From contig MU004186.1 of NCBI GenBank assembly GCA_010093605.1, forward strand, positions 782,796-846,795: 64,000 nucleotides of DNA. Reading direction: 5' to 3'. Every line of letters begins with the position of its first letter. Position 1 is the first letter of the stretch. The DNA comes from Lophium mytilinum. Taxonomy: Eukaryota; Ascomycota; Dothideomycetes; Mytilinidiales; Mytilinidiaceae. Below the pieces are notes generated by a model that was not told the DNA's origin, searched no databases, and saw nothing but the letters and a program-made list of their open reading frames with translations. A program made the translations under genes and the position numbers. Shown one piece after another: positions 10,657-19,796 of the stretch.

Positions 10657-12954
10657 ATGGCCGGCCGCTTCGTCAGAGCCTCCAAATATCGTAAGTCTCG
10701 CGCGTGCCCGCCAGCTGAGCTTACACTGATGCGCTGCCTGCAGGACATGTCTTCGGACGGTCGACAAAGAAGGCACGCCTAGATGAGTTTCTGCTGCTTC
10801 GACTCGACCTTATCTGACGCTCTTTACTTCCAGGAACAATGCTATGACAACCTTCGAATCTCCAAGAATGCGTGGGACAGCAACATCATCAAGGTCCGCA
10901 TATCCCATACGCAGCCCCGTACACGATTACTGAGTCCCGAGCCAGGCAAACCCTGAATACATATCTGTCAACTGGGAGGCCAGTGGAGGAGGAGCCTTTG
11001 CCGTTATCCCTATCAATGAGCGCGGTAGACTGCCTGAACAGCTGCCACTTTTCCGAGGCCACACTGCAGCAGTGCTCGACACCGACTGGTAAGGACGAGT
11101 CGCTATAGCATTGGCAAGACTGGAGTGCTGAATAATTTGCAGGAGTCCCTTCAACGACTCTCTAGTCGCATCAGGCTCTGACGACGCAAAGGTGCGTGCA
11201 CCCCATGCAGGTATAGACACTGGGCGCTGAACTACGCATAGGTCTTCATCTGGGAAGTCCCGAAAGATTTCACTCTATACTCGGATGCAGAGGAACCAGC
11301 AGACGTCGCTCCGGTAGCCAAACTGACTGGACACACCCGGTGCGTCCAAGCTAAATACCTTCTATTATAACGGCACTGACTCCGTGTAGGAAAGTAGGAC
11401 ATGTGCTCTTCAATCCTGCTGCTGAAAACGTCCTCGCTAGTTCTTCGGGTGACTGCACTGTCAGGCTGTGGGATGTGGAGGCTGGCGCCACCAAGCTGAG
11501 CCTGAAACATGCCGACATCCTGCAGTCAATGTCGTGGAATGCCGACGGATCTCTACTCGTTACCACCAGCCGCGACAAGAAGATGCGCATTTGGGATACC
11601 CGACAAGAAAAACCTGCGCACGAAGTGCCTGGTCACCCTGGCGCAAAGAACAGCCGTGCCGTCTGGATGGGTGAACATGACAGGATTGCCACTACCGGCT
11701 TCTCGAGGATGAGCGATCGCCAATTGGGTCTTTGGGACTCGAGATCGCCAAAAGAGCCCATTGGCGGGTTCACTATCTTGGACTCTATTTCAGGTGTCTG
11801 CATGCCTTTCTGGGATGAGGGCACTCAATGCTTGTATCTCGCTGGGAAAGGGTCAGTACACGCCCACTCATACCGAGAAGTCAGCTAACTCGTCAAAAGC
11901 GATGGAAACATCCGGTACTACGAATACGAGCACGACAAGTTCGAGTATCTGTCTGAGTATAAATCAGCAGATCCGCAGCGAGGCATTGCTTTCATGCCGA
12001 AGCGAGGCATCAACGTATGTCATCCGCTCCGTTTCCCTCATGAACCCTACTGATAGGTCACAGCTACACGACAATGAGGTGCTCCGTTGTTTCAAGACGG
12101 TTAGCGATTCTTACATTGAACCGATCTCATTCATTGTTCCTCGGAGAGCCGAAGTCTTCCAGAGTGACATCTATCCTCCGACCACAGGTAGTAAGCCTGC
12201 AGTATCTGCTTCTGAATGGTTTGGTGGCAAGACTGGTTTACCCCCAAAGATTTCACTGGAGAGTGTCTACGAAGGCGATGTACCCGCGGACATACCATCC
12301 GAGTACAAGCCATCGGCATCAACTGCACCTGTCGTCAGCCCACCAGCCGCGAAGGCCGAACCTGAGACTCCTAAGCCAACCCCAGCTCCGACATCGACGG
12401 TGGCAGCGCGAGGTCCAGCCCCGACCATGAAGGACAACAAAGCTTCTATTGCCACAATGGCATCCAAGTTTGCCGACAAGGACGACGAGGATGACGACGA
12501 GGAAGATGAAACATCCAGCTTTGAGGAAATCCCCAAACCGATCGAGCGCCCTACAGTTGCTGCTTCTCGGGTAGAAGAGAAGGCCAAAGAGCCCGAGCCA
12601 CCGAAAGCAGCTGCAGGCACAACGGTGCCAAAGGCTACCCCTGTTTCTACTTCTCCAGCTCCCCAAGTGGCTCCATCAACACAAGACACACCGGTCCCAA
12701 CCCCCGCCCCGACAACTGCCCATCATGGCCCTACCCCTAGTGGCGCTGCTGCGGGTATCAAGGACTACCTGACAGACATCAAGTCCCTGTTAGAGCAACA
12801 AGCCCACGCCATGACGACCCAGAGTGAGCAAATCGCGAACCTGACTCAAGAAGTCAACACCCTGAAATCCAAGGTCGGTGACCAGGGCAACACAAGGGCG
12901 AAGGACGAACGTATTCGGCAGCTCGAGCTGGAACTCGAAGAGGCGAGATCTTGA
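10657..12954 (+). CDS. CRN1: Coronin, actin-binding WD40 protein
   Basis: Nine exons: 10657-10690, 10744-10772, 10834-10893, 10946-11088, 11143-11191, 11242-11339, 11390-11851, 11900-12014 and 12064-12954, joining to 626 residues. The start MAGRFVRASKYRHVFG is the coronin N-terminal signature. WD40 blades follow (LFRGHTAAVLDTDW, DDAKVFIWEV, GDCTVRLWDVEAG, DKKMRIWDTRQ). The coronin-specific block FKTVSDSYIEPISFIVPRR ends the propeller. Then comes a Pro/Ala/Thr-rich linker with an acidic run (residues about 460-580) and a C-terminal coiled coil (IKDYLTDIKSLLEQQ onward), the oligomerisation and Arp2/3-contact part. Known role: bundles actin and regulates Arp2/3 in cortical patches. Intron 2 (10773-10833) has a GC donor, needed to keep STKK|EQCYDN in frame. 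Confidence 0.95.
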
Positions 12955-13811
12955 GCATCTCGTCGTGACAGAAGTTGAGTGTTTCCCAATTTCACATTAT
13001 CATAAGCGGAGAAGTTGGGGTGGTATCGGGTCTAATACGATACGGTTCGCTTCCTGTTGGCTTAGCATTAGCGTTTGAAAAGCGGGCATGGTCGGCCTAT
13101 GCGAGTGTATCCTTTATGGGGCGAGACTGTCTCTTGTAGCTGGTTGGGTTTGGTGCAATGATAAACGTTCATGAATAGAAAGGTCACTCTGGAAGCAGAG
13201 GCATTTTTTTAAAGTACAGTGCCTTGTCATAGATTTCTGTACACTCCTTTGCCACTCTTTGGCGCTCTTCAACGTACTAATTGAAACCGGAGGAAGCAGA
13301 TACACTTCTAATCTCTCTTTGTACATTAAATACACCCTGCTGACACTGTCTGGGGTAGCCTCGCGAGTATAATGGTTGTCCAAAATGCCGAATTTATCTC
13401 TCATTCGGATTGCCAGAACTACCATGAGGCTCCTCACGCAGCGGCGAACGAGTGTACGGATATCTATGACAAGGCATTCCATGTTTTTACTCCGCGTTAA
13501 CTTGTGACATTCTCCTTCTTTTCGTCTTTCTTTTACAGACCGATGGTTCGTAATGTTCTTCCTCTCCCGCCTTCCGCCTCTCGTGTACTCTTTTGAGATT
13601 CATCTCTTTCTACCAATGGCTCCTCACTTTGCCATGCAATCCGTTATCAGCGCTCCCTTCTCGATAAAACTCCGCACCGTTCCGCTGATATCCTCGCTTC
13701 CATCCCTTAACTTCACCCTACAACACCTCACCTTACTTCAACTACCTTCCATGACCTCAAACCCTTCCCTCGACAACCAACGCCATAAGCTTCTTCTTCT
13801 TCCACAATCCA
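12955..13811. other. Intergenic between coronin and SUMO-like gene
   Basis: 857 bp. A minus-strand frame of 122 codons at 13114-13482 has no recognisable motif and no neighbour support, so it is not called. Pyrimidine-rich sequence at 13500-13800 probably belongs to the promoter and 5' UTR of the next gene. Confidence 0.5.
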
Positions 13812-15254
13812 ATGCGGTTCGTCGGGAGTCGCGATCCTGAATCCAACAGCATGGCTAACCCGCTTCATCAGACTACGACAGCAGCTCCAGCTGAAAAGAG
13901 CGAAAACGAGCCGGACGGCATGACGCCTGCGCAAACGGCCGAACAGACATTGATACAGGCAGCTGAAGCTAGTAAGAGCTTCGTACCGAACATGCTAGGT
14001 TATATCGCTCAACCGCAGAATCAGCAGCGCGACTCTATGGGCTTGGATAGCACTGAAGCAGGGCCAGGAAAAGAGATTGAGCAAGTCGACCTGAGCTCGG
14101 GTCTCGGAGGCCAGGAGACAGAAATTCAAGAACTTCCCAAGCAAGCTCCGCATTCGGACTACCGCGCGACAGTCGAAGATGCTGAAGATGAGGACGACAG
14201 TATCATTGCGAATCCGAGTAGTGGTGGTTGGTCAATGGCCCAATCAGTCTGCGAGCAAGCTCGACTCCGTCGTGAACTACAAGCCCGAGTCGAAGACGCA
14301 GAAGATGACGATGGGAGCAGTGCTAGCTCCGCAAACTCTACCGGTATCGATGGCCCACTCATTCGCCCTGTTGACGAAGTCATGGATGACGGCTTCGACA
14401 AGTTTGGTATGGCTAAAGAACCCATCACTGGACGCACCGGCCGCAATGTCGCCTCGCTGTTCACGACCCCCAATCCAGAAAACCATCTTACCAAGCCCAC
14501 AGCTCATCACCAGGCCAAGAAGCAGCGCACCAAGCTCTCCTATCGCCATCCACAGGTCGAAGACAACATGAGCTATGAAGAAGAGGATATCTCCAAGTGC
14601 TTGCAGTCCCAGAACATCAAATCCCAGCCCGAGGCACAAGAGCAAGGCCACAAACAAGTGCTCCAGGAGACTGACCAGCAATGCGAGCCCATCCGTCGAA
14701 GCATTGAGCCTACCTCCGCCCCGTTCGTCTACCAGAAGCCGCCGGCGACTCCATCCCGTCGCCAACAATACCAGTCGTTGCAGGCGTCCCTCCACCTGAA
14801 GCCCACCGCCCCTGGCTCACGCAAGCGTACGCATGACTCAAATCCCACGAACGCAGACCAAGCCTACGGATCCAGTCCCCCGACTGCCCACGGTTTGGCG
14901 AAGTCCCAGTCATCGTCCAGCTTCAAACCTTCCCTGCTGTCGCGTCCGGTCTTGCAACCGCGCTCCAGGATTCCCGCGACGCCCTTGCCCCACCCACCAG
15001 CCTCGAAGCACGACAGAGTACAGGTCGTGGTCCGCGGTCCAGACGGCAGCGAGCTGACCTACAACATCAAGCGCAAGACGCCAATGCGGAAGCTGATGGA
15101 GCAGTTCCGCAAGCAGAAGGGCCTGAGCGACGGGGTGGTGTTCAATTTCGAGGGCACCCGCGTGACGGAGGAGGATACGGCGGAGAGTCTGGAGATTGAG
15201 GAAGATGGGGAGGTTATCCAGGTCTTTATGATTGCGATTGGTGGAGGCGATTGA
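13812..15254 (+). CDS. Disordered protein with C-terminal SUMO-like domain
   Basis: One exon, 480 codons from the ATG at 13812. The in-frame ATG at 13851 has the better context (A at -3, G at +4) and may be the true start (467 residues). Residues 1-395 are Ser/Pro/Gln/Glu-rich and look disordered. They contain two similar acidic motifs, VEDAEDEDDS and VEDAEDDDGS, each followed by SS/AN-rich text. Residues about 400-480 form a ubiquitin fold of the SUMO/Rad60-SLD type: VQVVVRGPDGSELTYNIKRK, TPMRKLMEQFRKQKG, FNFEGTRV and EDTAESLEIEEDGEVIQVF. The chain ends IAIGGGD, so a Gly-Gly sits where SUMO precursors are cut. Rad60/Esc2/Nip45 proteins have SUMO-like domains without such an end. Nuclear SUMO-pathway function is inferred; no orthologue is named with confidence. 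Confidence 0.82.
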   Translation: MRFVGSRDPESNSMANPLHQTTTAAPAEKSENEPDGMTPAQTAEQTLIQAAEASKSFVPNMLGYIAQPQNQQRDSMGLDSTEAGPGKEIEQVDLSSGLGGQETEIQELPKQAPHSDYRATVEDAEDEDDSIIANPSSGGWSMAQSVCEQARLRRELQARVEDAEDDDGSSASSANSTGIDGPLIRPVDEVMDDGFDKFGMAKEPITGRTGRNVASLFTTPNPENHLTKPTAHHQAKKQRTKLSYRHPQVEDNMSYEEEDISKCLQSQNIKSQPEAQEQGHKQVLQETDQQCEPIRRSIEPTSAPFVYQKPPATPSRRQQYQSLQASLHLKPTAPGSRKRTHDSNPTNADQAYGSSPPTAHGLAKSQSSSSFKPSLLSRPVLQPRSRIPATPLPHPPASKHDRVQVVVRGPDGSELTYNIKRKTPMRKLMEQFRKQKGLSDGVVFNFEGTRVTEEDTAESLEIEEDGEVIQVFMIAIGGGD

Positions 15255-15603
15255 GGGGTGGGGAGGGTGGTGGCGACTCAAGGGTATGTTGCAGCATCTT
15301 TTCTGGATGGTTGTGATTGAAGGGTCTATTGGCTGGAGGAGAGAGGGTTTGGGCTATTTCTCTTTCGTTTGTCGAGGCTATTTCTTAGTCGTGAGGACAC
15401 TGTGAGTAGCTTCACATAGCCTTGATAAGTTATCATTTCTCATCACTTTTAAGCATGATTTGAAGGCAGTGAGCTTTCATATGCTCCTTTTTCAGGCATT
15501 CGGTATGCGTCTCGACGCGAGGTAGTCTAAAATGAGCACATCACCCTCAACACTGATCTAACCCTTCGTGATGTTGTAAAAACCATTGCAGAACTCCAGA
15601 ACC
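15255..15603. other. Intergenic, 3' flank of SUMO-like gene
   Basis: 349 bp of moderately AT-rich sequence leading into the tandem repeat. Nothing recognised. Confidence 0.5.
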
Positions 15604-16360
15604 AAAACAGTACAGCACTAGACCAGAAAGCTAGGCATGCAGATCCGTTACTGTTTAGCTTCAGCTTTTGCTCACTCAACACCACTGTAGGGAGTAGCCT
15701 GGCTGCTGAGCAGCTAAATAGTCAAGAAGCAGTCTAATATGCACTGCTTGAAACTTGATATAGGAAAAAACCGTGCAGTACTAGGCCATAAGTCTGGGCA
15801 CACAGATTAATTACCATTTAGATCCATCTTGCTTACTTGATACCACAGTAAGGAGTAGCCCAGCTAATTAATAGAAGGTGGGTTAAGTAGCAGTCTGATC
15901 TGCAGTGCTTGGAATTTAATATCGCGGCTAGAGGTTTATAACCTTATAGGGGGACCCCAAGCAGTGGTGAAATAGTGTACTCAGACTTCTAGCTTAACGC
16001 TGATTACTGGACTATAAGTCTAAGCACACATTCTAGCACTATTTAGTTCTAATGTTGATTACTTGATTTTACTGTAGGGGGTACCCTGGCTACTTGGTAG
16101 GTAGTAAGCTAAGAGGTTGTCTAATTTGCACTGCTTAGATTAAGGCACTTGTAGAGATAGACCATAAATCTAGATACACGGATTCATTACTGCTTGGCTT
16201 CAATCTTGCTCACTTAACATCACTGTAGGGGGTAGCTTGGCTGCTGAACAGCCAATCAGTCCAGAGGCAGTCCAAACTACACCGCTTGAAACTCAACATC
16301 GGCCTCGAATCTTCAAGATCCTGTCAAGGTACCCCAAACAGTGGTATATGGGTGTATACA
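15604..16360 (+). repeat. Decayed tandem repeat, four units of roughly 145-200 bp
   Basis: Four imperfect copies can be lined up by eye: cores at about 15618-15770, 15781-15927, 16007-16147 and 16160-16303. Each core begins with a variant of TAGaCCATAAGTCTaGgCACaC and passes through TTacTTGatacCActGTAGGGgGTA. It then has a variant of GCAGTCTaATcTGCACTGCTTgaA. Two units extend into ACCCCAARCAGTGGT (15955 and 16331). Differences between copies are mostly C/T and G/A transitions, as expected after RIP. The block sits between the SUMO-like gene and the F-box pseudogene. No coding sequence is seen in it. Confidence 0.75.
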
Positions 16361-16465
16361 TGCTTATAGCCAGTCACTGTATCACACACTACGCGCATCC
16401 CCAACTCCTTCCACCACCCTAACCCTCCACCCAACGTTCTCCTCTACTCTACCCACCTCCCAAGC

Positions 16466-17635
16466 CTACAATTCCCGCGGCCTCTCACACCCACACTCCA
16501 CCCCTTTCCCCTCCCACATCCGCTTCACCTCCCCCGGCACCTCCCGCCAATGCTCCTCCCCCTCTTCCACCCTCCACCCCCCTCCTGTCTGCCACCCCAA
16601 ATCCCGCCGCGGAAACACCTCCTCCCCCAAATGCATATTCCTAAAATTCTTCCACACCTCAATGCGAACCTGCCGCCGATTCCGCCCTTCCTCGCTAACC
16701 TCGATCAGGAAATCCGTGTCGCAGTACGCGCACCCGTAGAGCTGCGCCGGGCAGCACGTGTAGAGCTCCGCGCTGGGGCGCTTACTGGGGTAATAGGGCC
16801 AGATGGGGTTTTCCCTGGGGTGTGCGGCGATAAAGGGGGATAGTGGCGCGTGGGCATATGCGCCGTTTGGGAGTTTTGGGACGCGGGAGGGGACGAGGAG
16901 GCGGGTTTGGACGAGGGCGTCGTGGGAGCAGAGGAGGAAGGGGGTGCATCGGAAGATAGTGGGGTGGGCGAGGTGGTGAAGGTATGGGATGCGCCAGATG
17001 AGGTGGAAGACGCCGTGCCAGAGGAGGTGGCAGGAGGAGATGGTCGCGCTGGTGCGGGAGGCGAGGGTTAGGCGGTGGCTGCGGTAGGGGTTGGAGGTGG
17101 TGTAGCAGTCCAGGATGGAGGGGCACAGGCCGGTTTTGGGGTTGAGGTGGTGGCTGCGGATGCTGAGGAGGGAGGAGAGGGGGATGCGGAGGAGGAGGTA
17201 GGGGTGGTGGAGGCCGATGGAGATTCTAAGGTCGGAGAAGCTTTGAGGTGCGAGGTGAGTGATACGTTTATGGTGGAGGATTTGGCAATTTGCGCAGTGC
17301 TAGTACTCTTGGTGGTCTTTTTGGAGGAGGATGAGGAAGTCGTTCTTGGGGGTGGTTGAAGCCGTGAGGGTTGCACCGGCTACGATCCTGGCCTGGCGGG
17401 TTTGCTTCTTCAAGGACTCGCAGACTGTGATACTCAGGCACTCGTATGTATAGCGACTAGTGAGTGCGAAACATACGGCGTTAGAGGGGGGTAGAAAGGA
17501 TGCAATTTTATCGATAAGTTCGACAGGGAGCTCCAGGATTTTGGCCAGGGAGGTTCCATTTCGAAAGCTTCTTGGTAAACATTGACTTCCAAGCTCTTGC
17601 AATCACTCCTTTCTACTTCGGAAGATTGTGGACAT
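16466..17635 (-). pseudogene. F-box protein gene with two in-frame stops
   Basis: Read on the minus strand from the ATG at 17635 to the TAG at 16468-16466, one frame runs 390 codons and is broken twice: TGA at 17605-17603 (codon 11) and TAG at 17302-17300. Before the TAG the frame encodes an F-box-like segment (ILELPVELIDKIASFLPP, NAVCFALTSRY). After it comes a CxxC-type motif in HCANCQILHH, then about 275 open codons with strong G/C third-position bias, including YTCCPAQLYGCAYCDTDFLI. That continuity and bias say it was coding until recently. A CAG-to-TAG change is the classic RIP product, and a CGA-to-TGA change is also C-to-T. Sequencing error, or an 84-nt intron that would remove the TAG, are alternatives. 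F-box proteins of this class recruit substrates to SCF ubiquitin ligases; targets unknown. Confidence 0.75.
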
Positions 17636-18152
17636 CGTATCGAGGCCAGTGACGACGTGTATTCCGAGCCATGATTTGAGAATTTGGAAAAGTTAAGATG
17701 AATCGAAGACGTATTGAAAAGAATGATACGGATGAGTGCTACCCATTAGATCATCTTGAACCCAAGATCGCTGAAAAGAACTAATAGGCTGCGTCAAGTA
17801 CTCTGACAGCGTAGTATAGATGGTTTCCGTACAAGCCGTACAGATAAGGCTGATGAGAAGCAAGAGGCTTCACCACCGAATAATTTAATCACAATGGCAG
17901 CTAAACCTTTCCCAAATTTCGTTGGACTACCATCAGAGAAGTGGTCAGCTCAACGGAGAGATGTAGAAGAGCAGAGTGTCAGCGCGGGTCAGCAGCGTTC
18001 TTCACCTTTGTACGTATGTGGGATAAGGTGACCTCGCTGGCCCAGCCTCGCTGTTCTTGCTCGACCCCACGTTCGTCGTGATCGTCGCTGCAGCCAATCG
18101 ATCACCCAACCACCTCCCACCGCTGCTTGAACCTTTTTATATTCCGTGGCAG
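17636..18152. other. Intergenic, divergent promoters of F-box remnant and SDS22
   Basis: About 0.5 kb between two divergent starts. No ORF or repeat was recognised. Confidence 0.5.
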
Positions 18153-18227
18153 ATGCCCGCCAGCAACCACATCCTCCACCAAACCTCACAGACTGTTTGG
18201 ACAGTCCGGGCAACATTCTCACCATGA
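18153..18227 (+). promoter_or_regulatory. Upstream ORF overlapping the SDS22 start codon
   Basis: An ATG at 18153 opens a 24-codon frame whose TGA (18225-18227) overlaps the SDS22 start in the string ATGA. If the transcript begins upstream of 18153, ribosomes would have to leak past or re-initiate, giving translational control. The transcript start is not known, so the role is inferred. Confidence 0.4.
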
Positions 18228-19612
18228 CCGACGGCAATCCGACCCCGCTTCACGTCGAGTTGCCCCCCACCAGCACCAACGGTGACGGCCCCTCCGAACC
18301 TGGCCGTACCACGCCGAAGGATAGCAAGGGCTGGGATGGGAAGCTGAGGATAGAACGACATCCTGTCATCACGAATCCGGAGGCCTTGAGCGATCCCGAA
18401 TACTCGGACGAAGATGCCCCGCCTGTGGAGCAGATCAACGCCGACGAGGGTGGGTTGAAGAAGTCTAGCTTGATAATTTACAATGGAGCTGACTCTGGGT
18501 CCTATAGATCTTTTGGACGATGTAGAAGAGGATGAGGAGGTTAGTAGCTCACATCCTTTAGGCAGTGAGGCGCAGAGACTAACTGGGTTGTAGGATATCA
18601 ACCTCGTGCATTTCAGAATCTCAAGTATACCAGCACTACGACTCGAGCGGTTCAAGAAGATAGTGGTACGTCGTGCGAAGAATCTAGCACTATCAAATAC
18701 TGACAATTTCCTCGCCAGCGTCTCTGCCTCCGCCAAAACCAAATATCTGTTATCGACCTACCCGACACGGTCTCATCGACTCTTCAAGAGATCGACCTCT
18801 ACGATAATCTGATCTCGCACATCAAAGGTCTCGACAACCTTCACGCTCTCACCTCGCTCGATCTTTCTTTCAACAAGATCAAGCACATCAAGCGTGTCAA
18901 CCACCTCACCAAGCTCAAGGATCTATACTTCGTGCAGAACAAGATCGGAGCCATAGAAGGCCTAGATGGACTGGAAAACCTGCGTATGCTAGAGCTAGGA
19001 GCAAACAGGATACGGGTACATCTACCTCCACACAAAAAAAAGCACAGCATACTAACGCGTCGCCAGGTCATCGAGAATCTCGAAACCCTCACCGCACTTG
19101 AAGAGCTCTGGTTAGGCAAGAACAAGATCACAGAGATCAAAGTACGATAATTCCCACCTACTTCGGAGGACACATGCTAACCAAACCGCAAGGGTGTCGA
19201 CACCCTCACCAACCTCAAAATCCTCTCCATCCAATCCAACCGCCTAACCGCCATATCCGGCATCTCCGCCCTCACCAACCTCGAGGAACTGCACATCTCC
19301 CACAACGCCCTCGCCTCCCTCTCCGGCGTCGAGAAGAACACAAATCTCCGCGTCATCGACATCAGCAACAACCCCATCAAATCCCTCGCCGGCCTGTCCC
19401 CCTTGTCCCACCTCGAGGAACTTTGGGCGAGCTACTGCCAAATCCACGACTTCTCGGAAGTCGAGGCAGAGCTGGCGGACAAAGACGAGCTGGAGACGGT
19501 GTATTTCGAAGGGAACCCGCTACAGCTTCGGCAGCCGGCGCTGTACCGGAACAAGGTAAAGCTGGCGCTGCCGCGGATCAAGCAGATCGATGCTACATTC
19601 GTGCATCTATAA
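18224..19612 (+). CDS. SDS22: Sds22, leucine-rich regulator of protein phosphatase 1
   Basis: Exons 18224-18449, 18508-18539, 18594-18665, 18719-19015, 19067-19141 and 19193-19612 join to 373 residues. After an acidic, Pro-rich N-terminus the chain is a run of about eleven 22-residue SDS22-type leucine-rich repeats. Examples are LTSLDLSFNKIKHIKRVNHL, LKDLYFVQNKIGAIEGLDGL, LEELWLGKNKITEIKGVDTL and LEELHISHNALASLSGVEKN. It ends with the LRR-cap segment RNKVKLALPRIKQIDATFV. Known role: Sds22 binds the PP1 catalytic subunit with Ypi1/inhibitor-3 and controls its assembly and nuclear activity in mitosis. The start has a good context (ACCATGA). It lies tail-to-tail with PEX8, 184 bp apart. Confidence 0.95.
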
Positions 19613-19796
19613 TGGTTCTTTTGCAATTGGGCTAGATTGTGGCAAAGCATGGATATAGCGGGTTCTTGCATTTGATAGGCGCTAGGCAGGGCGTATATAG
19701 CTGATATCCAAAATCTCAATATTTTCTCTGATATCAGGCTCTCAAAGCTGTCCGGGTATAGCTACGCAACGATCAAACTGTACATGCGCAAGCTGG

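Noticed and set aside
13114-13482. 122-codon minus-strand frame
   Set aside because: No motif, no splice or neighbour support; overlaps the probable coronin 3' region.
16237-16422. 61-codon plus-strand frame at the end of the tandem repeat
   Set aside because: Entirely composed of repeat unit sequence; no coding bias.
17216-17302. 84-nt intron (GTAGCC...TACTAG) that would remove the F-box TAG
   Set aside because: It would delete a conserved-looking segment (NDFLILLQKDHQEY), and the second stop near codon 11 would remain. It is kept only as an alternative.
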